Shown one piece after another: positions 57,438 through 64,000 of a stretch of DNA of 64,000 nt. Below the pieces are notes generated by a model. The model made no database searches. It was given only the letters and a program-made list of their open reading frames with translations, and was not told the DNA's origin. The stretch spans positions 124,001-188,000 of the forward strand of contig NZ_ABEA03000041.1 in NCBI RefSeq assembly GCF_000171235.2, written 5' to 3'. The translations under genes and the position numbers were made by a program. Source of the stretch: Geminisphaera colitermitum TAV2. Lineage in GTDB: Bacteria > Verrucomicrobiota > Verrucomicrobiia > Opitutales > Opitutaceae. The first letter of the stretch is position 1. The number at the start of each line of letters is the position of its first letter.

Positions 57438-57449
57438 GGACGCGTGGAC

Positions 57450-57528
57450 AACGCTCAACGCTCAACGCCAAACGCTCAACGCCAAACGTTGCCCCAAAGC
57501 CGCCGCCTTTGCTCCCCCCCCTCCCCCC
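57450..57528. repeat. Composite tandem repeat, hairpin and C tract, copy 4 (intergenic)
   Basis: Units CAACGCTCAACGC and CAAACGCTCAACGCCAAACG, hairpin CAAAGCCGCCGCCTTTG, then C8 and C6. Same part order as copies in genes, but here between divergent genes. Confidence 0.7.
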
Positions 57529-57634
57529 GCCTCTCCAGACCTCCGGACAAGCCCTAATTAAGTCTTTCCGCCCCTCTCGTTTTTGCATTCAGCTTGTCCC
57601 CCGTTCGTCTTCCAGACCCAGACCCTCTTCCTCT

Positions 57635-58891
57635 ATGCGCGTCTTCATCACCGGCCTCGGTTTCATCACCAGCATCGGCAACGACTCTACCACCGTCGAA
57701 GCCAGCCTCCGCGAACTCCGCCACGGCATGGTGCGTTACCCGCCCTTCGACGCGCCCAACATCCCCGTGAAAGTTGCCGCCCCCGTGCGCGGCTTCGTCA
57801 CTGACGCCGAAGACCCGGAGGACTGGACCCTCCCCCCCCCCTACCGTCTGCGACGCGAACATTTGCGCAGCCTCAGCCCCAACTCCCTCTTCGCCACCTG
57901 CGCCCTCCAGCAAGCCATTGCCGATGCCCGTCTTGACAACCCCGCCGACATCTCCAACCCCGACACCGGCCTCTACGCAGCCTCCGCCGGCTCCCCCGCT
58001 TACCTCACCCGGCAAATCAACCGCATCCACCAACAAGGCGTGATGCGCTGCCCTCCGCTCGGCGTCGTCGCCGCCATCGCGGGCACCGTCCAGTTTAACC
58101 TCGTTGCCAACTTCAAGATCAAGGGTGCCTCCACCGGTTTCTCCTCCGCCTGCGCCAGTTCCGGCCACGCCCTCGGCTTCGCGCGCGATGAGATCGCTCT
58201 CGGCCGTCAGAAACGCATGTTCGTCGTCGGAGCCGAGGACGGCAACCTGGAGACCATCCTGCCCTTCGCCGCCATGCGCGCCCTCTCCACCAACCCCGAT
58301 CCCGACACCGCCTCGCGTCCCTTCGACGCCGCGCGCGACGGCTTTGTCGGCACCGGAGGCGCCGCCGTTCTCGTCTTGGAAAGCGAGGACGAAGTCGCCC
58401 GCCGCGGCATCACACCCTACTGCGAAGTCGCGGGCTGGGGTCAGGCCTCCGACGGCCACAACGTCGCCATTTCCCACCCCGAAGGCGAAGGCCTCGCCAC
58501 CGCCATGCGCCACGCGCTCCGCTCCGCCGGACTCGCCCCCGGTGACGTCACCTACATCAACGCCCACGCCACCTCCACGCCCATTGGCGACCTCTCCGAA
58601 ATCAAAGCCATCCGCGCCGTCTTCGGGCCTGACGCCACCCGCATCCCGATCAGCAGCACCAAAGCCCTCACCGGCCACGGCCTCTCGCTCGCCAGCGCCA
58701 TGGAAACCGGTTTCTGCGCCCTCGCCATTCGCCGCGGATTCATCCCCGGCTCCGCCCATATCAGCCGGATCGACCCGGCCTGCGCCGACCTCAACATCCC
58801 CCGCACCACCCAGCCCGACGCACCTCGCACGGTGATTAGCAACAGCAGCGGATTCGGCGGCGCCAACGTCAGCGTGGTGCTGAAACGCTGA
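57635..58891 (+). CDS. Beta-ketoacyl-ACP synthase, FabF-like
   Basis: 418 residues from ATG 57635. Condensing enzyme of fatty acid or polyketide synthesis. Thiolase fold with catalytic Cys173 in GFSSACASSGHALGFA, His in NAHATSTPIGD and second His in STKALTGHGLSLASA, all in the KAS II spacing; C-terminal NSSGFGGANVSVVLKR is typical. Residues 67-69 are prolines from a C10 tract (57832-57841). Differences from a housekeeping FabF (lower likeness, neighbours unrelated) leave open that it belongs to a secondary or aryl polyene-type pathway, but no ACP or other KAS is adjacent. Pyrimidine-rich leader. Confidence 0.9.
   Translation: MRVFITGLGFITSIGNDSTTVEASLRELRHGMVRYPPFDAPNIPVKVAAPVRGFVTDAEDPEDWTLPPPYRLRREHLRSLSPNSLFATCALQQAIADARLDNPADISNPDTGLYAASAGSPAYLTRQINRIHQQGVMRCPPLGVVAAIAGTVQFNLVANFKIKGASTGFSSACASSGHALGFARDEIALGRQKRMFVVGAEDGNLETILPFAAMRALSTNPDPDTASRPFDAARDGFVGTGGAAVLVLESEDEVARRGITPYCEVAGWGQASDGHNVAISHPEGEGLATAMRHALRSAGLAPGDVTYINAHATSTPIGDLSEIKAIRAVFGPDATRIPISSTKALTGHGLSLASAMETGFCALAIRRGFIPGSAHISRIDPACADLNIPRTTQPDAPRTVISNSSGFGGANVSVVLKR
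57832..57841. repeat. C10 tract inside FabF-like gene
   Basis: Ten C, coding for three prolines in a loop near residue 67. In frame. Confidence 0.85.
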
Positions 58892-58967
58892 AGTAGTGAG
58901 CAGGTGGGTAACGAGTATTCCGAACCACCAATCCACATCCGCTGAAACTCCGACTACTCGCTACTAG

Positions 58968-59141
58968 AGCATTTTATTCAAAACCGTAGCCGCTATCTTA
59001 ACGGTAGGGAGGCCTCTCCGAGGCCTCCGAAACCACGCTCCATCTACCTATGGATTTCGCATTCCCACACTACGCACGGCGGAGGCCTCGGAGAGGCCTC
59101 CCTACCAGGTATCAAATGGCTACAGCTTAAATGAAACTGCT
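58968..59141. repeat. MITE copy next to SDR start codon
   Basis: Left end TAGAGCATTTTATTCAAAAC, arms GGTAGGGAGGCCTCTCCGAG and complement, right end CAGCTTAAATGAAACTGCTC then TA. The right-hand TA lies in the start codon context (TATG) of the SDR gene at 59144. Same family as 29573. Confidence 0.8.
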
Positions 59142-59143
59142 CT

Positions 59144-60004
59144 ATGCTTAATCAACACCACCGCGCCGCCCTCGTCACCGGAGCCAGCAGCGGACTCGGT
59201 CGCGCCTTTGCCGAAATGCTTTTGTCGGAAGGGCTCGTCGTCTGGGGCACCGCGCGCGACCCCGCCCGCCTCGCCGACCTCGCCGCCGCGCATCCCGGAC
59301 GTTTTTTCCCCCTCGCCCTCGACCTCGCCGACCCGGCCTCCGTCGCCTCCGCCTGGCAAACCGTCAACCTCCCCCCCCCCCTCCCCCCTGTCGATCTGCT
59401 CATCAACAACGCCGGCTATGGCGTTTTTGGCGAAAGCACCTCCACCGACTTCACCCCTTGGCGCACCCAGATCGATTCACTCCTCACCAACACCCTTGCC
59501 CTCGCCCACGCCGCGCTCCGCGACATGCTGGCGCGCAACGACGGACGCGGCGACGGCACCATCGTCAACATCAGTTCCCTCGCCGCCGAATTTCCCATCC
59601 CCGGCATGAGCGCCTACAACGCCGCCAAAGCCGGCCTCTCCGCCTGGAGCGAAAGCATTGCCTACGAACTGCGCGCCTCCCGCCCCGCCCGCAGCGGCGG
59701 CGGCGTGCGCATCATCGATTTTCGTCCCGGCGATTTCCGCACCTCCTTCAATCAAGCCGCCGCGCATCCCGCCGGTTTGTCGCCCGCGTGGCAGCGAGTG
59801 TGGCGTCGCTTCGAGGCCATGCACGCCACCGCCCCCCTCCCCTCCGTGGCCGCGCGCGACCTGCGCCGCGCCCTGCAAAAGCGGCGCAGTGGCATGGTGC
59901 GCAGCGGCTCTTTTTTCCAAGCCCGCCTCGCCCCCCTCCTCGCCCGCCTCGGCTGGTGGCGCATCCGTCACGCCGTGCAAGCCCGCTACTTCGATCTCAA
60001 TTGA
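59144..60004 (+). CDS. Short-chain dehydrogenase/reductase
   Basis: 286 residues. Classical SDR: cofactor motif TGASSGLG (12-19), NNAG (88-91), Ser in NISS (142-145), Tyr158 and Lys162 in SAYNAAKAG. RDP after the second strand suggests NADP. PPPLPP near 77-82 comes from a C11 tract (59371-59381) in the loop before the fourth strand; in frame. The C-terminal region (RSGMVRSGSFFQARLAPLLA) is basic and amphipathic. The MITE ends 2 bases before the start codon, so its own ribosome site must be inside the MITE. Substrate unknown. Confidence 0.88.
   Translation: MLNQHHRAALVTGASSGLGRAFAEMLLSEGLVVWGTARDPARLADLAAAHPGRFFPLALDLADPASVASAWQTVNLPPPLPPVDLLINNAGYGVFGESTSTDFTPWRTQIDSLLTNTLALAHAALRDMLARNDGRGDGTIVNISSLAAEFPIPGMSAYNAAKAGLSAWSESIAYELRASRPARSGGGVRIIDFRPGDFRTSFNQAAAHPAGLSPAWQRVWRRFEAMHATAPLPSVAARDLRRALQKRRSGMVRSGSFFQARLAPLLARLGWWRIRHAVQARYFDLN
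59371..59381. repeat. C11 tract inside SDR gene
   Basis: Eleven C then T and six C, coding for prolines. In frame. Confidence 0.85.
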
Positions 60005-60424
60005 AACACGAAGGCAGACAAGCCAACCGCGAATGGACGCGAATGAACGCGAATAAAACCCAAGGGCTCCACTGTCTCTGTCTTCATTCGCAAAGCTATC
60101 CCGAAAAATCGTGCGCAAAAGCATCTGGTTTCCCGCCACGGCGCAACGGACGCCACGCTGAAAGGCACCCAACCTGTGGTTAAGGGAACTCCTAAAAATT
60201 ACACAGAGGACACAGAGGAGGCACAGAGTTTGGGGAGGCCTGTCCGGTGGAAGGACATTTTCCTCGCGAATGAATGTCTCTGTAATTCATTTATTATAAA
60301 TAAAATAATATTTTTACGGAAAAAGGAGCAAAGTCGTTTTGTCCTCCCTAAACTCTGTGCCTTCTCTGTGATCTCTGTGTAATTTCTGATTTTTAGAACC
60401 TCCCTTAAATTTATCCCTCTCACC
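60005..60424. other. Non-coding interval between SDR and glycosyltransferase
   Basis: 420 bases. The first 175 hold no recognised feature. 60184-60404 is a 221-base inverted-repeat element, an inverted copy of 61668-61890. Short frames inside (YTEDTEEAQSLG-type peptide) are repeat-derived, not genes. Confidence 0.7.
60184..60404 (+). repeat. 221-bp repeat, left copy flanking glycosyltransferase
   Basis: Own inverted ends (AATTACACAGAGGACACAGA left; complement-like right) and an AT-rich core (TTTATTATAAATAAAATAAT). The copy at 61668-61890 is nearly identical in opposite orientation. MITE-like, no coding capacity. Confidence 0.85.
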
Positions 60425-61642
60425 TTGAGCATACCGGAACAGCCCGTCCTCGCCTACATTTTCACAACGTTTCCCAAGTCCACGGAGACCTTCATCCAGC
60501 GCGAAGTCTCCGGGCTCCTCGCCAACGGACTCCGCCCCCGCCTCTACTCGATGCATGGCGGCGGCGGCACCTTCGAAGGCCTGCCCGTGAACACGTTCCC
60601 CAAATGGAAATTGCTCGCGCTCCTCTGGACGCTCCCGCCCGCCGTGCTCCGCCGTCCCGGCGTATTCGCCCAGATGATACGCGGAGTGCTCACCCGCCGC
60701 GCGCCCTCGTGGCTCAACTTCTGGGAAAACATGCTCGGCGCCGCCTTCGCCGTCGTCCACGCCCGCCACTTCCGCCGACTCCATCCCGCACACATCCACG
60801 CCGTCTGGGGCGGCGGCCCCTCCACCGCGGCCTGGCTCCTCTGGCGGCTCGACGGACACCCCTACAGCGCAGCCGGCCACGCCTACGACCTCTACCGCGA
60901 CGGCGGCGACTGGTGGCTCGCCGAAAAACTCCAACCCGCTCTCTTCGTCCACACCTCCACCGACATGGGCCGCCAGACGCTCCTCGCCCGCGGCATCCAA
61001 CAAAAACGCATTCACCTCATCCGCCGCGGACTCACCACACTCCCGCCGCTCAAATCGCTCCGCCCCGCTCCCCGACTGCCGCTGCGCCTGCTTTGCGTTG
61101 CCCGGCTCGTTCCCAAAAAAGGACTCGACCATCAACTCCGCATCTACGCCGCCTTGCGCGACGCCGGAGTCGCATTCGAAGCCCGCATTGCCGGCGAAGG
61201 TCCGCTCCACGCCTCGCTCACCGGGCAGGTCGCCGCGCTCGGACTCACCGCGCACGTGACCTTGCTCGGACATCTCCCGCAGGCCGGGATTGCCGCGTTA
61301 CTTGAGTGGGCGGACGTCATGTTGCACACGGGCGTCATTGCCGCTGATGGTGACCGCGATGGCCTGCCCAACGTCATACCCGAGGCCATGTCCGCCGGCG
61401 TCCTCGTCGTAACCTCCCCGGCAGCCGCAACCACCGAAGCCATCGCCCACGAGCAAACCGGGCTTGTCGCCCCGCCCGAAGACACCGCCGCCTGGGTGAC
61501 AGCGCTCCGCCGCCTCGCCACGGACGACGCCCTTGCCCACCCCCTCCGCGCCAACGCCCGCGCTTGGGTGGAACTCCATTTCGACGCCCGCCAAAACGCC
61601 GCCCGCCTCGCCACGCTCTACCGCGACTGCGGACTCGGATAG
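60425..61642 (+). CDS. GT-B family glycosyltransferase (group 1, GT4-like)
   Basis: 405 residues starting with TTG at 60425 (MSIPEQPVLAYIFTTFPKST). N-terminal half with acceptor-site features (SETFIQREV-like TETFIQREVSGLLANG, AHIHAVWGGGPSTAAW, AGHAYDLYRDG); C-terminal half binds the nucleotide sugar: LLCVARLVPKKGLDHQLRIY, RIAGEGPLHASL, VTLLGHLPQAGI, DGLPNVIPEAMSAGVLVVTS and EAIAHEQTGLVAPPED. Likely adds a sugar to a cell-surface or exopolysaccharide. It stands alone between two inverted repeat copies, which could bring it as a cassette or allow inversion. Confidence 0.92.
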   Translation: MSIPEQPVLAYIFTTFPKSTETFIQREVSGLLANGLRPRLYSMHGGGGTFEGLPVNTFPKWKLLALLWTLPPAVLRRPGVFAQMIRGVLTRRAPSWLNFWENMLGAAFAVVHARHFRRLHPAHIHAVWGGGPSTAAWLLWRLDGHPYSAAGHAYDLYRDGGDWWLAEKLQPALFVHTSTDMGRQTLLARGIQQKRIHLIRRGLTTLPPLKSLRPAPRLPLRLLCVARLVPKKGLDHQLRIYAALRDAGVAFEARIAGEGPLHASLTGQVAALGLTAHVTLLGHLPQAGIAALLEWADVMLHTGVIAADGDRDGLPNVIPEAMSAGVLVVTSPAAATTEAIAHEQTGLVAPPEDTAAWVTALRRLATDDALAHPLRANARAWVELHFDARQNAARLATLYRDCGLG

Positions 61643-61667
61643 GGCATTTTAGAGCATTTTCAGTTGA

Positions 61668-61890
61668 GGGTGGTTCTAAAAATCAGAAATTACACAGAGA
61701 TCACAGAGAAGGCACAGAGTTTAGGGAGGACAAAACGACTTTGCTCCTTTTTCCGTAAAAAATATTATTTTATTTATAATAAATGAATTACAGAGACATT
61801 CATTCGCGAGGGAAATGTCCTTCCACCGGACAGGCCTCCCCAAACTCTGTGCCTCCTCTGTGTCCTCTGTGTAATTTTTAGAAGTTCCCC
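61668..61890 (-). repeat. 221-bp repeat, right copy (inverted)
   Basis: Reverse complement of 60184-60404 with only a few differences. Just before it, at 61653, is TAGAGCATTTTCAGTTGA, the outer end of the TA/GAGC MITE family. Confidence 0.85.
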
Positions 61891-61916
61891 GAAGATATTT
61901 TTGACAGGGAAAGGGT

Positions 61917-62645
61917 ATGAAACCCGCCTTGCTGCTCGGGCGTCTGGAGGGTTTTGTCATGCACATGCGATATTCCCGCCGCTCCGGTTCCGCCCCCCTC
62001 CCCTCCCCCCCCTCCGCAGCGTTCACGCTCATCGAATTGCTCACCGTCATTGCCATCATCGGCGTGCTCGCCGGCATCCTGATCCCTGTCGTCGGTCTCG
62101 TGCGCAACAAGGCTCGCGCCTCAAGCAGCATCTCCAACCTCCGCCAGATCTTCCTCGCGCTCTCAATGCACGCGGACGAAAACAAAGAAAAGTTCCCGAC
62201 GGCGAGCGGCAAGGTGGACTGGGACTATGAGGCCACCAGCGTGACGGATGGCATGAGCTGGACCCAGCAACTCTCCCCTTATATCAACAGCCGCGAGTTT
62301 TTCATCACTCCGCGTTTTGAACGCAACGGCAGCGCATATTTTTTGGGAGCCAACGCTGCGTATATGGAGAGCAAGCCAAATGCGTCGGCGGTGGTTCGTT
62401 CCCGCATCGAGTTTCCCTCCCAGTTCGTCCTCGCCGGCGAGACCAACTATCCCAGATTCAGCGAGCCAGACTACGACAAGGACGACTACACCCAAAACTG
62501 CGTGAACGCAGCCGATGGCACCCTCCTCTCCGACGGCACCCAAGCCATCCTTTTTGCCGACGGTCACGTGGCGACGTTCAAAGACTACGACCCCATCAAA
62601 ATGACATTCCGCTACGACAAAATCGGGGCGTGGCAGCAACCGTAG
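61917..62645 (+). CDS. Prepilin-like protein (isolated copy)
   Basis: 242 residues from ATG 61917 (61959 or 61965 would shorten the leader). Leader ends PSAA, then [40 protein letters not shown] matches the other pseudopilins. The end has GTQAILFADGHVATFKDYDP, with DGHV but no His nine residues before, so the H-X9-DG motif is incomplete. Unlike the four others it stands without LacI, PEP-CTERM or glycan enzyme. Probably a moved or leftover copy. Confidence 0.85.
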   Translation: MKPALLLGRLEGFVMHMRYSRRSGSAPLPSPPSAAFTLIELLTVIAIIGVLAGILIPVVGLVRNKARASSSISNLRQIFLALSMHADENKEKFPTASGKVDWDYEATSVTDGMSWTQQLSPYINSREFFITPRFERNGSAYFLGANAAYMESKPNASAVVRSRIEFPSQFVLAGETNYPRFSEPDYDKDDYTQNCVNAADGTLLSDGTQAILFADGHVATFKDYDPIKMTFRYDKIGAWQQP

Positions 62646-62660
62646 CAGCAACCAAATCAT

Positions 62661-62673
62661 CCCCCCCCCCCCC
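62661..62673. repeat. C13 tract between convergent genes
   Basis: Thirteen C between the pseudopilin stop and the end of the AsmA-like gene. Confidence 0.88.
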
Positions 62674-62687
62674 GCCACGCCGCTGGT

Positions 62688-63488
62688 TTACTTGTCTTGG
62701 TTCGACTTAAAAAGCCCCTTCACGGCATCTCCGGCGCCCTTGGCTGCGTCCTTGACTGCACCGGCCGCGCCACCCGCTCCCTGCCCCGCCCCTTGAAGCG
62801 CGGATGCCGCTCCCTTGACTCCGGCGGCCGTCACATCGGCCAGCACACGCTTCAAGATAACAGTGGCCAGTTGATCGGCCGTCACTCCGCCCTCCGCCAC
62901 GCCAATGTCGGTCATCGTGATCGCCGGCATGGGAATCGTGCTCGCCATTGCGCCAAGACCAAGCGTCACCTGCGCGTCGCTCAGTTGGAATTTTCTTACG
63001 ATGATCTTTTGCGCTGAAGTTTTGTCCGACGCCGGCTCGTTTGGCTTGGACTGCGCGGTCTTGCCGCCGCCCATGTTGGCATCGATCTGCTTGAGGAGGT
63101 CGTTAATATTGGAACTGGTGAGGCCTTTTTCGAAGACGAAGTGAGGTTCCTTGATGCTGATTTCCTCCACATCAATGGCGTCGCCCAGCAACGACATGGA
63201 TTTCAGCTTCACCTTGATCTCACCAAGATAAAACGCCTTGTCGGACTTCCATCCGGAGGGATTGCCAACAAAAAGGCCCTTGAGCGTCGCCCCTCCCGCA
63301 AAAGGTGAAACGGAGGCCGAGGCGAGTTCGACCCGAGTGCCAGTGATCTTGGGACCAATGGTGTTAACGCCCTTCTTCAAGATCGGGCCGAGGTACATGC
63401 TGAGCACGACGAGGCCGACGATGCCAAGCGCCACGAGGAGGCAAAACGCAATAATCAGTTTTTTGAGAAACGAGGATTTTTGAGCCAT
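62688..63488 (-). CDS. AsmA-like / DUF748-type membrane-anchored protein
   Basis: 266 residues from ATG 63488. One N-terminal membrane helix (KLIIAFCLLVALGIVGLVVL, 10-29), then a periplasmic beta region with KKGVNTIGPKITGTRVEL, GGATLKGLFVGNPSGW, GEIKVKLKSMSLLGD, IDVEEISIKEPHFVFEKG, like AsmA/DUF748 proteins involved in outer-membrane lipid transport. The C-terminal 60 residues are Ala/Gly/Lys-rich low complexity (SALQGAGQGAGGAAG, KDAAKGAGDAVKGLF), as in LEA-like tails. The longer upstream frame has no support. Function not certain. Confidence 0.82.
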   Translation of the reverse strand: MAQKSSFLKKLIIAFCLLVALGIVGLVVLSMYLGPILKKGVNTIGPKITGTRVELASASVSPFAGGATLKGLFVGNPSGWKSDKAFYLGEIKVKLKSMSLLGDAIDVEEISIKEPHFVFEKGLTSSNINDLLKQIDANMGGGKTAQSKPNEPASDKTSAQKIIVRKFQLSDAQVTLGLGAMASTIPMPAITMTDIGVAEGGVTADQLATVILKRVLADVTAAGVKGAASALQGAGQGAGGAAGAVKDAAKGAGDAVKGLFKSNQDK

Positions 63489-63602
63489 AAGGATGGTGTG
63501 GTTGCAGGGGCACAATGAGCAGGTCTCTTGGGAAAGAGCAAGCCGTTGGCATTTTGGAAACGGATTGCAATCTGACGCATAACCGGGCGGGCATGTGAGG
63601 GT

Positions 63603-63953
63603 ATGTTTGATGGAGTATGGGAACCACAGGGAGCAGAATTCAGCGGTCAGGCCGTGCCTGCGCCCGAGCACCGGATGCACATCGCCGCCGGGCGCTACGC
63701 GGTAACGCATGCCGATGGGTCGCGCGATGAGGGACGGATCGACATCATGGCAGGGACCATGGCGCACGAGGCGGACATCGTATGCGAAACAGGGGCGGGC
63801 GCGGGCCGGACACTGCGCGCCATCCTGCGGTGCCGGGGCAACTTGCTCCAGTTGTGCTACCACGCGGAGGAAAACGCGGGGCGTCCCTCCACCTTCGCCA
63901 CCGGGCGCGGTTCGCTCGCCGTTTTGGTGCGCTACCGGCGGGTCACGGAGTAA
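63603..63953 (+). CDS. TIGR03067-domain small protein
   Basis: 116 residues. Resembles the TIGR03067 domain of Planctomycetota/Verrucomicrobiota: AAGRYAVTHADGSRDEGRID, HEADIVCETGAGAGRTLRAI, GNLLQLCYHAEENAGRPSTF and ATGRGSLAVLVRYRR. No signal peptide. Function of the family is unknown; members are often in lipocalin-like folds. Divergent from the AsmA-like gene. Confidence 0.75.
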   Translation: MFDGVWEPQGAEFSGQAVPAPEHRMHIAAGRYAVTHADGSRDEGRIDIMAGTMAHEADIVCETGAGAGRTLRAILRCRGNLLQLCYHAEENAGRPSTFATGRGSLAVLVRYRRVTE

Positions 63954-64000
63954 GGGCAAAGGTCAGCGTGATTTCCTCGGCAGTGACGGCTTTCTCCGTG
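63943..64000 (-). CDS. C-terminal end of an unidentified gene (right edge)
   Basis: The minus strand reads TEKAVTAEEITLTFALTP then TGA at 63943-63945. It overlaps the end of the TIGR03067 gene by 11 bases. Too short to identify. Confidence 0.4.
   Translation of the reverse strand, partial: TEKAVTAEEITLTFALTP

Noticed and set aside
57554-58936. 460-codon minus-strand frame
   Set aside because: Mirror of the FabF-like gene, which has the full catalytic set; low-complexity translation.
60176-60382. 68-codon frame with YTEDTEEAQSLG peptide
   Set aside because: Lies wholly inside a repeat element; the same peptide is produced by the copy at 61721-62212 on the other strand.

Overview
The window is GC-rich and reads as chromosomal DNA of a Verrucomicrobiota bacterium, most likely Opitutaceae. 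The grounds are several PEP-CTERM exported proteins, prepilin-like proteins with a C-terminal H-X9-DG motif, many short LacI-type regulators beside carbohydrate enzymes, REP/MITE repeats typical of that group, and pyrimidine-rich leaders in place of Shine-Dalgarno sites. The taxonomic call is inference. No rRNA, tRNA or CRISPR array was seen.

Layout. 1-1.05 kb: sufU-sufS (iron-sulfur assembly; sufS runs off the left edge). 1.2-11 kb: carbohydrate module A (SASA esterase, PEP-CTERM protein, LacI, pseudopilin, beta-helix protein, GPH sugar symporter, sialate O-acetylesterase). 11-17 kb: a two-FAD-domain oxidoreductase broken by a frameshift in a C/G homopolymer, a HAD phosphatase and a GH3 glycosidase. 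17-24 kb: module B (two LacI genes, PEP-CTERM beta-strand protein, pectate-lyase-like beta-helix, pseudopilin, PocR-AraC regulator). 24-30 kb: the intact oxidoreductase paralogue, a SUFU-domain protein, and a DUF433/DUF5615 toxin-antitoxin pair whose toxin is split by an IS5-family element and a MITE. 30-38 kb: module C (clan GH-A glycosidase, LacI, PEP-CTERM, pseudopilin, second GH-A glycosidase, toroid-like protein). 38-39 kb: RHH-PIN toxin-antitoxin pair. 39-48 kb: module D (dehydrogenase/aldo-keto reductase fusion, LacI, mini-GntR, PEP-CTERM, pseudopilin, LamG-like protein, GH42-like enzyme). 48-64 kb: mainly housekeeping (folP, fatty acid hydroxylase-HlyIII fusion, RRM protein, rlmN, glgB, TPR lipoprotein, FabF-like synthase, SDR, glycosyltransferase, lone pseudopilin, AsmA-like protein, TIGR03067 protein).

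Four times the window repeats one theme: LacI regulator, PEP-CTERM exported protein, prepilin-like protein, then exported glycan-active enzymes. For two of the regulators I can point to matching palindromes in front of both the regulator and the PEP-CTERM gene. I infer that each glycan regulon carries its own surface-anchored protein and its own pseudopilin; the role of the pair is unknown.

The second theme is repeats. More than 20 C-homopolymers of 9-20 bases occur, either just upstream of start codons (always C on the mRNA strand) or inside genes as in-frame poly-Pro or poly-Gly, including sufU, folP, glgB and fabF. One tract of 10 breaks a gene that one more base would repair. A composite repeat (tandem GTTGGA(C/T)-type units, a hairpin, then a C tract) is inserted in frame in three protein-coding regions. 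TA-flanked MITEs, REP hairpins and a 220-bp inverted repeat around a glycosyltransferase add to this.
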